From the NCBI GenBank assembly GCA_038125995.1, contig JAYPEX010000011.1, forward strand, positions 1-60,676: a stretch of 60,676 nt of DNA, read 5' to 3'. Made by a program: the position numbers and the translations under genes. This DNA is from MAG-120531 sp038125995. Its GTDB lineage: Bacteria > Bacteroidota > Bacteroidia > Flavobacteriales > Flavobacteriaceae. The notes under the pieces are model-generated. The model ran no database searches. It saw only the letters and a program-made list of their open reading frames with translations, and had not been told where the DNA came from. Of the stretch, positions 34,401 through 43,972 are shown in pieces; the stretch's first letter is position 1; every line of letters starts with the position of its first letter.

Positions 34401-35984
34401 ATGATCAATAATTCGATACCAAAGGATCTTATGATACAACCAATAGAATACAAAAACTATTTAATTGGTGGTCAGATCAAAATGTGGGATGGTCCGCAAC
34501 AAAAGGTTTATTCTACCATATCAACCTCAAAGGTTTACAAACCCACCTATTTAGGTTCCTATCCGGAACTTTCAAAAGAGGAAGCTTTAGAGGCTTTAGA
34601 ATCTGCATCTCAGGCATATGATATGGGGAAGGGTGAGTGGCCCACAATGAGAACCAAAGACCGCATTGTTTGTATGGAACAGTTTGCCTCTCAAATGCTA
34701 ACCAAACGCGATGAAATCGTTAAACTTCTCATGTGGGAAATCGGTAAATCACTTCCTGATTCAGAAAAGGAGTTTGATCGTACCGTCCAGTATGTTTACG
34801 ATACCATTGAAGATTACAAAAACATTGATAGAGACGCAGCAAAGTTCGAACAATACGAGGGTGTTAATGCTCATATTCGTCGTGGACCTCTTGGAGTTGT
34901 ACTTTGTTTAGGACCTTATAATTACCCTTTAAATGAGGCATTTGCACTTTTAATTCCTGCGATCCTCATGGGTAATACTGTGATTTACAAACCTGCTAAA
35001 TTAGGAGTGTTGTTGATTACACCTCTTATAGAAGCTTTTGCTAGTTCATTTCCTGCAGGGGTTGTGAATATTGTATTTGGAAGAGGTAGAGTACTCGCTA
35101 GTCCAATCATGGAAACAGGAAAAGTTGATGTGCTTGCTTTGATCGGGAATTCAAAGTCTGCAAATGCCTTACAAGAGAGTCATCCAAAAAAGAATCGCCT
35201 CAGATTAGTTCTTGGTTTAGAAGCTAAAAATCCTGCAGTAATTATGCCGGATGCCGACTTAGATCTCACCGTTAAGGAGTGTGTAAGCGGAAGTCTTTCG
35301 TTTAATGGACAACGCTGTACTGCTCTCAAGGTTATTTACGTACACCAAGACATTAGAGATGCGTTTTTAGAAAAATACACAAAGGCAGTAGATCAATTAA
35401 AATTTGGCAATCCATGGGAAGAAGGATCGTTCTTAACACCACTTCCAGAATCTGATAAACCAGATTATATCCAAGAACTTATCAATGATGCGACTGCAAA
35501 AGGAGCTAAAATATTAAATCAAAAAGGAGGGGAACGCTCTGAAAATTATATTTGGCCTGCAGTATTGTATCCAGTCACTAAAGATATGAGAGTCTATCAA
35601 GAGGAGCAATTTGGACCAGTCGTTCCTATTTTGACTTTTACTGATATTGAAACCCCTCTCAACGATATGGCAGAATCCAATTATGGACAACAGGTGAGTT
35701 TATTCGGATCCGATGTAAATACGCTTGCTCCATTAATTGATACATTTGTCAATTTAGTTTGTAGAGTAAACCTCAACTCTGCTTGTCAGAGAGGACCAGA
35801 CATCTATCCGTTTACAGGTAGAAAAGATTCTGCTGTTGCAACCCTTAGTGTGCATGATGCACTCAGATCGTTTTCCATTAGAACTTTTGTAGCTTCCAAA
35901 GATTCTGAGGCCAACAATAAAATATTAAATGATTTAATCGAATCTAGAGCATCTAATTTTATCAATACGGATTATATACTCTAA
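34401..35984 (+). CDS. NADP-dependent glyceraldehyde-3-phosphate dehydrogenase (GapN-type aldehyde dehydrogenase)
   Basis: Aldehyde dehydrogenase superfamily member of 527 residues, best matching the non-phosphorylating GapN group, which oxidises glyceraldehyde 3-phosphate to 3-phosphoglycerate with NADP. General base E274 (LVLGLEAKNPAV) and catalytic C306 (FNGQRCTALK) are present; the cofactor region GPYNYPLNEAF lies at 171-181. The segment RVNLNSACQRGPDIYPFTGRK near residue 450 is typical of GapN-like enzymes that bind a phosphorylated substrate. It stands alone between the ilv and leu units with its own promoter and terminator. Physiological role would be NADPH supply; exact substrate is inferred. 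Confidence 0.85.
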   Translation: MINNSIPKDLMIQPIEYKNYLIGGQIKMWDGPQQKVYSTISTSKVYKPTYLGSYPELSKEEALEALESASQAYDMGKGEWPTMRTKDRIVCMEQFASQMLTKRDEIVKLLMWEIGKSLPDSEKEFDRTVQYVYDTIEDYKNIDRDAAKFEQYEGVNAHIRRGPLGVVLCLGPYNYPLNEAFALLIPAILMGNTVIYKPAKLGVLLITPLIEAFASSFPAGVVNIVFGRGRVLASPIMETGKVDVLALIGNSKSANALQESHPKKNRLRLVLGLEAKNPAVIMPDADLDLTVKECVSGSLSFNGQRCTALKVIYVHQDIRDAFLEKYTKAVDQLKFGNPWEEGSFLTPLPESDKPDYIQELINDATAKGAKILNQKGGERSENYIWPAVLYPVTKDMRVYQEEQFGPVVPILTFTDIETPLNDMAESNYGQQVSLFGSDVNTLAPLIDTFVNLVCRVNLNSACQRGPDIYPFTGRKDSAVATLSVHDALRSFSIRTFVASKDSEANNKILNDLIESRASNFINTDYIL

Positions 35985-36006
35985 TCGAACTATGGATAAT
36001 CTAATT

Positions 36007-36035
36007 AAAAAAGCAGCCCCAAAAGGCTGCTTTTT
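36007..36035. terminator. Bidirectional terminator between gapN-type gene and leuB
   Basis: AAAAAGCAGCC / GGCTGCTTTTT around CCAAAA. It serves the plus-strand gene at 34.4 kb and the minus-strand leu operon, whose last stop is about 30 bp away. Confidence 0.9.
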
Positions 36036-36067
36036 CATTGTTTAGTTGGTTTGGTTTTGGTATCTGT

Positions 36068-37123
36068 TTAGATATTAGCTGCCAGCCAATCTCCAACTTC
36101 AGATGTTTTGTAGGCTTTAGCTCCTTCAGATAAGTCTTCAGTTACTACGCCTTCTGCTAAAGATTTATTAACAACGGTTCTGATTGCTTCAGCTTCATCT
36201 GCAAGACCAAATTGATCAAACATCATAGCTGCAGACAATACAGTAGCTAATGGATTCGCGATATCTTTTCCAGCTGCTTGTGGATAGGATCCGTGAATTG
36301 GTTCGAATAAAGAAGTTTTAGTTCCTAGAGATGCTGATGGCATCAATCCCATCGACCCAGAAATTACAGAAGCTTCATCGGTTAAGATATCTCCAAATAA
36401 GTTTTCGGTAATGAGTACATCATAGTCATTGGGCCATTGAACGAGTCTCATCGCTACTGCATCCACAAATTCGTAGGAAACTTCTACTTCTGGATAGTCT
36501 TTTTCCATCGCTTGAACAGTCTCTCTCCACAATCTAGAAGATTCTAGAACATTAGCTTTATCAACACAACAAAGTCTCTTAGAACGCTTCATAGCGAGTT
36601 CAAATCCCTTCTTTGCTAGACGTTGCACTTCTTCTCTAGTGTAGGTACAGGTGTCAAAAGCAGTATTTCCCTCGTCTTTTCTTCCGCGCTCACCAAAGTA
36701 AATACCTCCTGTTAATTCTCTTAAGAATACAAGGTCTGTTCCTTCGATTCGCTCTCTTTTAAGTGGAGATTTATCGATCAATGAAGGGAAGGTAAAAGTT
36801 GGTCTTACGTTTGCAAAAAGACCTAATTTTTGTCTCATTTTCAAGAGTCCTTGCTCTGGTCTTACCTTTGCAGATGGGTCCTTATCAAATCTAGGGTGTC
36901 CAATAGCTCCAAATAATACAGCATCGGCATTGGCACAAATTTCATGAGTTTCATCTGGATAAGGTTCTCCGACCGCATCAATAGCAGCTGCACCTGTTAA
37001 AGCTGGTTGCCAGTTGATTTCATGTCCAAATTTTTGAGCTACTGCATCCGATACTTTTACGGCCTGGTCAATAACCTCTGGTCCAATACCATCTCCTGCA
37101 AGTAAGGCAATATTTAATTTCAT
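36068..37123 (-). CDS. leuB: 3-isopropylmalate dehydrogenase
   Basis: Oxidatively decarboxylates 3-isopropylmalate in leucine synthesis. 351 residues of the isocitrate/isopropylmalate dehydrogenase fold: LAGDGIGPEV at 8-17, FANVRPTFTF and the arginine-rich substrate site (RELTGGIYFGERGR near 138), metal-binding DAVAMRLVQWPNDYDVLITENLFGDI region with catalytic Lys in CVDKANVLESSRLWRE, and PIHGSYPQAAGKDIANPLA for NAD. Last gene of leuC-leuD-leuA-like-leuB, 9 nt after its neighbour. Confidence 0.96.
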   Translation of the reverse strand: MKLNIALLAGDGIGPEVIDQAVKVSDAVAQKFGHEINWQPALTGAAAIDAVGEPYPDETHEICANADAVLFGAIGHPRFDKDPSAKVRPEQGLLKMRQKLGLFANVRPTFTFPSLIDKSPLKRERIEGTDLVFLRELTGGIYFGERGRKDEGNTAFDTCTYTREEVQRLAKKGFELAMKRSKRLCCVDKANVLESSRLWRETVQAMEKDYPEVEVSYEFVDAVAMRLVQWPNDYDVLITENLFGDILTDEASVISGSMGLMPSASLGTKTSLFEPIHGSYPQAAGKDIANPLATVLSAAMMFDQFGLADEAEAIRTVVNKSLAEGVVTEDLSEGAKAYKTSEVGDWLAANI

Positions 37124-37132
37124 AATCGAATT

Positions 37133-38662
37133 TTATTTATATGATATGTTTAACATTTTTTCTGTGGCTTTAATAGCCGATACGGTTTGATCCGTGTCAA
37201 TACCCCTAGTCTTAAATTCTTTGGTAGTGTCTGACCAAGTGATAATTGTTTCACACAAGGCATCTGAATGAGATCCTGGAGGGATACGCACTGCGTAATC
37301 AATTAGTAAAGGTAAATCTGATTTTTCTTGTTTGTACACCTTTCTGATGGCATTCATAAAGGCATCAAACTGCCCATCACCATTTGCTGTTTCTTCATAA
37401 CATTTATCGTTAATACAGATGGAAACAGTAGCTGTAGGCTTTAATCCTTTTGCATGTGTAAGTGCATAAGATTCTATATGTACGTTTTCTAGATCACTTC
37501 CTCTGTCGAGTACATCAGAGATGATATAGGGTAAATCTTCTTTGGTAACGCGTTCTTTCTTATCTCCAAGTTCAATAATACGCTGAGTTACCTTCTTGAG
37601 TTCCTCATCATTAAGCGTAAGGCCTAACTGTTGTAAATTCTTGACAATATTGGCCTTTCCTGAAGTTTTACCTAGAGCATATTGACGTTTTCTACCAAAG
37701 CGTTCTGGCAATAAATCATTAAAGTAGAGATTGTTCTTAGAATCTCCATCTGCGTGTATACCAGCTGTTTGCGTAAATACGTTGTCACCTACAATTGGCT
37801 TGTTAGCTGGTATCACAATTCCTGAGAAAGCAGAAACTAATTTACTGATTTGATAGAGAGATTTCTCTTTTACACCTATTTCAATCTCAGGTAAAAAATC
37901 TTTTACTGCAGCAACAACACTTGCTAGTGGAGCGTTACCTGCGCGTTCTCCCATACCATTTACAGTAAGGTGAACACCGCTAATTCCAGCTTTAATCGCT
38001 TCCATGACGTTGGCAACACTGAGATCGTAATCATTGTGTCCGTGGAAATCAAAACGAATTTTTGGATACTTCGTAATAATTGAAGCTATAAACTCATAAG
38101 TTTCTGTGTGAGTCAACACCCCAAGTGTATCAGGAAGTAACACACGTTCGATCTTTTGAGTTTCTAAAAAGCTAAGGAATTCAAAAACGTAAGCTCTGCT
38201 ATTGCGCATTCCATTGGACCAATCTTCAAGGTATACGTTTGTTTTGATCCCTTTTTCTTGAGCCAACTGAATCACATCAGCAATTTCATTAAAGTGCTGT
38301 TGTGGAGTCTTCTTGAGTTGATGTGTTAAGTGATTTAAGGATCCCTTGGTTAATAAATTTTGAACTTTTGCTCCGGAATTGACCATCCAATCGATAGAAA
38401 CACCGCCATCGACAAAAGTCAATACTTCAACTTTATCTTGGTGATTGGTTTCATTTGCCCAATCTAAAATATCTTTAACTGCCTGAAATTCACCTTCTGA
38501 TACTCGCGCTGAGGCTACTTCAATACGATCGACTTGGATCTCATCGAGTAATAGTTTCGCAAGAGTTAATTTTTCTTTTGCAGAAAAAGAAACACCAGAG
38601 GTCTGTTCACCATCCCTTAGGGTGGTGTCCATAATTTCTACCTTGCGCTTGTTTAATGCCAT
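37133..38662 (-). CDS. 2-isopropylmalate synthase family protein (LeuA/citramalate synthase-like)
   Basis: 509-residue Claisen-condensing enzyme with an HMGL-like TIM barrel (about 1-270) and a C-terminal regulatory LeuA dimer domain (about 360-500). Active-site motifs: TTLRDGEQTSGVSF at 13-26, metal ligands in FHGHNDYDLSVAN near residue 206 and VNGMGERAGNAPLAS. Position between leuD and leuB argues for isopropylmalate synthesis from 2-oxoisovalerate. The overall length and divergent N-terminus, however, also resemble citramalate synthases, which feed isoleucine from pyruvate. No ilvA is in the window. I keep the specificity open and favour isopropylmalate synthase. Confidence 0.82.
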   Translation of the reverse strand: MALNKRKVEIMDTTLRDGEQTSGVSFSAKEKLTLAKLLLDEIQVDRIEVASARVSEGEFQAVKDILDWANETNHQDKVEVLTFVDGGVSIDWMVNSGAKVQNLLTKGSLNHLTHQLKKTPQQHFNEIADVIQLAQEKGIKTNVYLEDWSNGMRNSRAYVFEFLSFLETQKIERVLLPDTLGVLTHTETYEFIASIITKYPKIRFDFHGHNDYDLSVANVMEAIKAGISGVHLTVNGMGERAGNAPLASVVAAVKDFLPEIEIGVKEKSLYQISKLVSAFSGIVIPANKPIVGDNVFTQTAGIHADGDSKNNLYFNDLLPERFGRKRQYALGKTSGKANIVKNLQQLGLTLNDEELKKVTQRIIELGDKKERVTKEDLPYIISDVLDRGSDLENVHIESYALTHAKGLKPTATVSICINDKCYEETANGDGQFDAFMNAIRKVYKQEKSDLPLLIDYAVRIPPGSHSDALCETIITWSDTTKEFKTRGIDTDQTVSAIKATEKMLNISYK

Positions 38663-38675
38663 GGGTGGAATTGTA

Positions 38676-39272
38676 TTATAAAGGCGTATTTTCAGCGAAC
38701 TCAGAAATCGATTCTCCCATATTCATCAAATAGTCGATATCATCGAATCCGTTGAGCATGTTTCCTTTTTTGTAATCGTTGATTTCAAAAGATTCGGAAG
38801 TACCTGTAGTATTTAAACTAATCTTTTGGTTAGGTAGATCAACGGTTAATGTTGCATTGGGATCTACTTCAATTGATTTAAAGATTTCATCTAAGAATTC
38901 AGGACTAACCTGAACTGGTAAAACTCCAATATTCAAACAATTGTTTTTAAAGATATCTGCGAAGAAACTAGAAACCACACAACGGAATCCGTAATCGTAA
39001 ACGGCCCATGCTGCATGCTCTCTAGATGATCCAGATCCAAAGTTTTTACCTCCAACGAGGATTTTTCCAGAGTAGGTAGGGTTGTTTAAAACAAATTCTT
39101 TCTTTGGACTATCGTCTGAATTGTATCTCCAATCTCTAAATAAGTTATCACCAAAACCTTTACGTTCTGTCGCCTTTAAAAAACGAGCAGGTATAATTTG
39201 ATCCGTATCCACATTTTCAATAGGTAATGGAACTGCTGTCGATTCTAATACTGTAAATTTATCGTATGCCAT
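38676..39272 (-). CDS. leuD: 3-isopropylmalate dehydratase small subunit
   Basis: 198 residues, the swivel domain of isopropylmalate isomerase: NVDTDQIIPARFLK at about 20-33 and GGKNFGSGSSREHAAWAVYDYGFRCV around residue 74 are diagnostic. With LeuC it isomerises 2- to 3-isopropylmalate. It lies 12 nt after leuC and 13 nt before the LeuA-like gene. Confidence 0.96.
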   Translation of the reverse strand: MAYDKFTVLESTAVPLPIENVDTDQIIPARFLKATERKGFGDNLFRDWRYNSDDSPKKEFVLNNPTYSGKILVGGKNFGSGSSREHAAWAVYDYGFRCVVSSFFADIFKNNCLNIGVLPVQVSPEFLDEIFKSIEVDPNATLTVDLPNQKISLNTTGTSESFEINDYKKGNMLNGFDDIDYLMNMGESISEFAENTPL

Positions 39273-39284
39273 TGTAATCGTTTT

Positions 39285-40679
39285 TTAAATTAATTCTCTA
39301 GGATCTGTTACCACACCAGTTACTGCAGCGGCTGCCGCTACTAATGGACTTGCTAACATCGTTCTCGATCCAGGACCTTGACGTCCTTCAAAGTTTCTGT
39401 TCGAAGTACTTACTGCGTATTTTCCAGCTGGGATCTTGTCGTCGTTCATCGCTAAACATGCAGAACAACCTGGTTCTCTCAATTCAAAACCTGCTTGATT
39501 AAAAATGTCTAAAAGACCTTCTTCTTTAATTGCAGCTTCTACTTTATGAGAACCTGGAACCAACCATGCAGTGATATGGTCTGCTTTTTTTCTTCCTTTA
39601 ACTACAGATGCAAAAGCTCTAAAGTCTTCGATACGTCCATTGGTACAACTACCGATAAATACGTAATCTACTTTTTTACCAAGCATTGCTTCACCTTCCT
39701 GGTATTCCATATAGTTAAGAGACTTTTTGTAACTAGCTTCAGCTGTATCTAAATCAGCAGCAGTTGGGATGGAATTTGAAATTCCCATTCCCAAACCTGG
39801 GTTCGTACCAAAGGTAATCATCGGCTCGATATCTGATCCTTGAAACGTAATTTCTCGGTCAAATTCAGCACCTTCATCAGTATAGAGTGTATCCCAATAG
39901 GCTTGTGCTTTTTCCAAATCAGCACTTTTAGGAGTAAATTCTCTACCGCTGATGTATTCAAATGTCTTTTGATCTGGAGCAATCATACCACCACGAGCAC
40001 CCATCTCAATCGATAAGTTACACACGGTCATACGACCTTCCATAGTCATATCTTCAAATACTTGACCAGCATACTCGATGAAGTATCCAGTAGCACCAGA
40101 AGTAGTTAATTTTGAAATTATATACAATCCAACGTCTTTTGGAGTTACTCCTACATTAAGAGCTCCTTCGACCTTGATTCTCATTTTCTTTGGCTTAGGT
40201 TGCATGATACACTGAGTAGAAAGCACCATTTCAACTTCAGAGGTACCAATACCAAAAGCGATAGCTCCAAAAGCTCCATGAGTTGAAGTGTGTGAATCAC
40301 CACAAACAATTGTAGCACCAGGTTGAGTAATACCGTATTCTGGTCCAACAACGTGAACTACTCCATTCTTTTCGTGTCCTAATCCCCAGTATGAAACACC
40401 GTGCTCTTTTGCATTAGCTTCTAATGCAGCTAATTGATTAGCAGAAAGAGGGTCTTCTACTGGTAAATGTTGATTAATAGTAGGGGTGTTGTGGTCTGCA
40501 GTAGCGAATGTACGCTCTGGATACTTCACTTTAATTCCTCTGTTTTTCAATCCCAAAAAGGCAACAGGTGAAGTAACTTCATGAACCATATGACGGTCGA
40601 TAAACAACACATCAGGTCCATTTTCAATAGATTTCACAACATGTGAATCCCAAACTTTATCAAATAATGTTTTTTTCAT
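39285..40679 (-). CDS. leuC: 3-isopropylmalate dehydratase large subunit
   Basis: 464-residue aconitase-type subunit that binds a [4Fe-4S] cluster through C in FIGSCTNGRIEDF and the CSAC pair in REPGCSACLAMN. Other family marks: ATADHNTPT and VCGDSHTSTHGAFGAIAFGIGTSEVE. First gene of the minus-strand leucine operon; about 100 bp separate its start from the recG stop. A minus-strand TAATTTTA near 40720 is only a partial match to the -7 consensus. Confidence 0.97.
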   Translation of the reverse strand: MKKTLFDKVWDSHVVKSIENGPDVLFIDRHMVHEVTSPVAFLGLKNRGIKVKYPERTFATADHNTPTINQHLPVEDPLSANQLAALEANAKEHGVSYWGLGHEKNGVVHVVGPEYGITQPGATIVCGDSHTSTHGAFGAIAFGIGTSEVEMVLSTQCIMQPKPKKMRIKVEGALNVGVTPKDVGLYIISKLTTSGATGYFIEYAGQVFEDMTMEGRMTVCNLSIEMGARGGMIAPDQKTFEYISGREFTPKSADLEKAQAYWDTLYTDEGAEFDREITFQGSDIEPMITFGTNPGLGMGISNSIPTAADLDTAEASYKKSLNYMEYQEGEAMLGKKVDYVFIGSCTNGRIEDFRAFASVVKGRKKADHITAWLVPGSHKVEAAIKEEGLLDIFNQAGFELREPGCSACLAMNDDKIPAGKYAVSTSNRNFEGRQGPGSRTMLASPLVAAAAAVTGVVTDPRELI

Positions 40680-40775
40680 AAGTCTTTATGCTATAATTCT
40701 TTGCGTATAAGAAGCTGTAAAATTAAGAATTTTTAAATAGTTTTAGTCTAATTTGCTTCATAAATATTACGATGT

Positions 40776-42875
40776 TCAACTGATATAATTCCATATATTT
40801 TTATGCTTAACTATTTGATTATAAGCATTTTTAATAGGGGTGTTGTTACTATCGCTTAGCAGATGATCCTTTTTTAACAAAATAGACGCAATTTGTCTAG
40901 TATGCAGTAGTAATTCTTTATCGATGACTACATCAGCAATTTTTAATTTCAATACACCTGACTGTTGAGTTCCCATGAGATCACCTGGTCCTCTTAATTT
41001 TAGATCTTCTTCAGCGATTTCAAAACCATCAGTGGTTCGAACCATGGTTTCCAATCTGGTTTTAGCATCCGATGATAATTTTTCACCACTGATGAGAATA
41101 CAATAACACTGCTCGGCTCCACGACCAACTCTTCCTCTAAGTTGGTGTAGTTGAGATAAACCAAAACGCTCTGCACTCTCAATGATCATCACCGAGGCAT
41201 TAGGAACATTAACTCCTACTTCAATGACTGTTGTTGCGACCATAATCTGAGTTTGACCTTTGACAAAGCGATCCATTTCATAAGCTTTGTCTTCTGATTT
41301 CATCTTTCCGTGAACAATTGATATTTGATAATCAGGTAGTGGAAAGTACCTGGAAATACTCTCGTATCCATCCATCAGATCTTTATAATCCATGGCAGCT
41401 GACTCCTGAATTAAAGGATATACAATATAAATCTGTCTGCCCTTTTGAATCTCCTCTTTGAGAAAAGCAAAGATTTTTAATCGGTTTCGGTCGGATCGCC
41501 AAACAGTTTTTATTTCTTTTCTACCTGGTGGCATTTCATCGATAACCGAGCTGTCTAAATCTCCGTAAACACTCATAGCAAGGGTTCTTGGAATAGGAGT
41601 AGCAGTCATTACCAGTACATGAGGTGGCAATTGATTTTTTCTCCAGAGTTTGGAACGTTGCTTGACGCCAAAACGGTGTTGCTCATCGATGACTGCTAAT
41701 CCTAAATTTTTAAAAACAACGGTATCTTCAATAAGTGCATGGGTTCCAATCAGAATGTGAACTGACCCGTCTTGCAATCCTACTGCCAATGAGTTTCGAT
41801 CCGCTTTTGAAGTAGATCCACTCAAGAATCGAACTTCGACAGCTATTTCTTTTAAAAGCTCCTTGATGACATTGTAGTGTTGTTCTGCTAAAATCTCAGT
41901 AGGAGCCATTAAACAAGACTGAAATCCATTATCGATAGCGATAAGCATTGAAAGAACAGCGACAATTGTTTTGCCAGAACCAACATCACCCTGTAAGAGT
42001 CTGTTCATTTGGGCATTCGACCCCATATCGCTTCTTATTTCTTTAACGACGCGCTTCTGTGCATTGGTCAGTGGAAAAGGTAGGTGTTCTTTATAAAAAC
42101 TATTAAAACTCGCTCCGACAATTTTAAAGGGATAGCCCTTGATCTTTTGTTTTCGCTTCATCTTGTTAGCTAGAAGCTGTAATTGAATAAAGAAAAACTC
42201 TTCAAACTTTAAACGGTATTGAGCTGCTGCTAAAAACTTAGAGTTTTTAGGAAAGTGTATTTGCTTCAGCGCTCGCTCAAGAGACATCAGTTTCTGCTGA
42301 TCAATAATTACAGAAGATAGGGTCTCTGCAATTTCATTACCATGACTAGTGAGAAGTTCCAAAACCATCTTTGATATGACCTTGTTGGTGATCCCTGCAT
42401 TGGTCAATTTTTCAGTACTTGGATAAATGGGCTGCATACTGATTTGAAAACCCTTTTCATGCTCAACTAAAAGTTCCAAATCAGGGTGTGGCATGGAATA
42501 AACACTGTTAAACCAATTGACACGCCCAAAGGCAACGTACTCTTGGTTGGGTTTTAACTGCTGAGCAATCCATTTAATCCCTCGAAACCAAACGAGTTCC
42601 ATGCTTCCTGTTTCGTCGACAAAGGTAGCCACCAATCGTTCTCCTCTTTTTTGAGGTACTTTTTTTAAATCAGTGATTTTTCCAATGATTTGAACTTCAG
42701 CACTGGATTGTTCTAGTTCAGCTATTTTGTGAAAACGCGTACGATCGATATAACGATTGGGAAATAGATGCAATAAATCTTGATAAGTGTGAATATTTAA
42801 TTCAGATGCCAAGGTTATAGAACGGTTGGGTCCAACTCCTTTGAGATAAGTTAATGGCGTCTGAAAAACATTCAT
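40776..42875 (-). CDS. recG: ATP-dependent DNA helicase RecG
   Basis: Branch-migrating helicase that reverses stalled forks and processes recombination intermediates. 699 residues: an N-terminal wedge/OB region (about 50-150, including KITDLKKVPQKRGERLVATF), Walker A LLQGDVGSGKTIVAV near 290, DEQHRFGVKQR (the RecG form of the DExH box), ATPIPRTLAM, and C-terminal motifs IEVGVNVPNA and QLRGRVGRG with the RecG tail. Monocistronic and divergent from the patatin gene. Confidence 0.97.
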   Translation of the reverse strand: MNVFQTPLTYLKGVGPNRSITLASELNIHTYQDLLHLFPNRYIDRTRFHKIAELEQSSAEVQIIGKITDLKKVPQKRGERLVATFVDETGSMELVWFRGIKWIAQQLKPNQEYVAFGRVNWFNSVYSMPHPDLELLVEHEKGFQISMQPIYPSTEKLTNAGITNKVISKMVLELLTSHGNEIAETLSSVIIDQQKLMSLERALKQIHFPKNSKFLAAAQYRLKFEEFFFIQLQLLANKMKRKQKIKGYPFKIVGASFNSFYKEHLPFPLTNAQKRVVKEIRSDMGSNAQMNRLLQGDVGSGKTIVAVLSMLIAIDNGFQSCLMAPTEILAEQHYNVIKELLKEIAVEVRFLSGSTSKADRNSLAVGLQDGSVHILIGTHALIEDTVVFKNLGLAVIDEQHRFGVKQRSKLWRKNQLPPHVLVMTATPIPRTLAMSVYGDLDSSVIDEMPPGRKEIKTVWRSDRNRLKIFAFLKEEIQKGRQIYIVYPLIQESAAMDYKDLMDGYESISRYFPLPDYQISIVHGKMKSEDKAYEMDRFVKGQTQIMVATTVIEVGVNVPNASVMIIESAERFGLSQLHQLRGRVGRGAEQCYCILISGEKLSSDAKTRLETMVRTTDGFEIAEEDLKLRGPGDLMGTQQSGVLKLKIADVVIDKELLLHTRQIASILLKKDHLLSDSNNTPIKNAYNQIVKHKNIWNYIS

Positions 42876-42941
42876 ATACTAAGTTTATGACTACAAAATA
42901 CGAATATCTACTCTTACAAATCAAGAGAATTCACGCTATTG

Positions 42942-42972
42942 TTGTTTCTTATCATATTTACAACTAAATTTG
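42942..42972 (+). promoter_or_regulatory. Bacteroidota-type promoter of the patatin gene
   Basis: TTG at 42942-42944, 20-bp spacer, TAAATTTG at 42965-42972 (exact TAnnTTTG). The ATG at 42990 lies 17 bp downstream. Confidence 0.65.
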
Positions 42973-42989
42973 ATAGTATACCAAATTAA

Positions 42990-43904
42990 ATGAGAGCTTT
43001 AGTTATTTCAGGTGGAGGAAGTAAAGGAGCTTTTGCAGGAGGAGTTGCTCAATTTCTTATGCAAGAGCAGGGTAAATACTACGATATTTTTGTTGGTACA
43101 TCTACGGGGAGCTTGCTCATTCCGCAATTAGCATTAGGAGGCATTGATAAACTTCATCATGCCTATACCAATGTCAAACAAACCGATATTTTTAGTGTCA
43201 ATCCTTTTATAGTAAGAAAAAAAGATGACCGTGAATACGTGTCGATCAATTATTTGACAACTCTTTTACAGTTTATCAAACGAAGAAGAACTTTTGGTGA
43301 GAGTAAATCACTAAGAAAAACTATCAAAAGGTATTTTTCATTGGAAGATTACCAGAGAATTATTGAATCTGGCAAAGAGGTAATAGTATCAGTATCCAAT
43401 CTCTCTAGAAACAGAGTAGAGTACAAGTCTATTAATGATTATTCCTATGAGGAATTTGTCGATTGGATCTGGATATCATCGAACTATATTCCTTTTATGT
43501 CTCTAGTTGAAAAAAACGGATTTGAATACGGAGATGGTGGACTTGGCAGCATAGTCCCTATTAGAGAGGCCATACGCAGAGGAGCAAAGGAGGTTGATGT
43601 GGTCATTCTTGAATCAGAACAAATGAAACACAATCGCATTCTTGGTAAAAACCCCTTTTCACTAATGATGAACATCTTTGGATTTTTAGTTGATCAAGTA
43701 AAACAACACGATATTTCAGAGGGAATTTTATCTGCAAAACACAATGATGCCAGTTTACACTTATATTACACGCCCACCCAACTGACTGAAAATTCACTGG
43801 TTTTTAATCAAAAATTGATGTCAGAATGGTGGACGCAAGGATTTGAATACGCAAAGAATCGATTTGATACACATTCATCTCCAATTTTAAAGAAAGTCGA
43901 TTAA
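42990..43904 (+). CDS. Patatin-like phospholipase
   Basis: 304-residue serine lipid acyl hydrolase with the Ser-Asp dyad of patatins: oxyanion loop SGGGSKGAFAGG at 7-18, nucleophile elbow GTSTG at 37-41, and catalytic Asp in the DGG triad (YGDGGLGS near residue 181). No signal peptide, so probably cytoplasmic or delivered to the inner membrane. It is a stand-alone domain with no outer-membrane barrel. Substrate (phospholipid or lysophospholipid) is not predictable. Converges on the M20 gene. Confidence 0.92.
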   Translation: MRALVISGGGSKGAFAGGVAQFLMQEQGKYYDIFVGTSTGSLLIPQLALGGIDKLHHAYTNVKQTDIFSVNPFIVRKKDDREYVSINYLTTLLQFIKRRRTFGESKSLRKTIKRYFSLEDYQRIIESGKEVIVSVSNLSRNRVEYKSINDYSYEEFVDWIWISSNYIPFMSLVEKNGFEYGDGGLGSIVPIREAIRRGAKEVDVVILESEQMKHNRILGKNPFSLMMNIFGFLVDQVKQHDISEGILSAKHNDASLHLYYTPTQLTENSLVFNQKLMSEWWTQGFEYAKNRFDTHSSPILKKVD

Positions 43905-43972
43905 ATCATCTTTTTCTTTCTAATCTTCTTAAATCTCTATTTAATATTTTTAAATAATAATTAAAGTTTATT

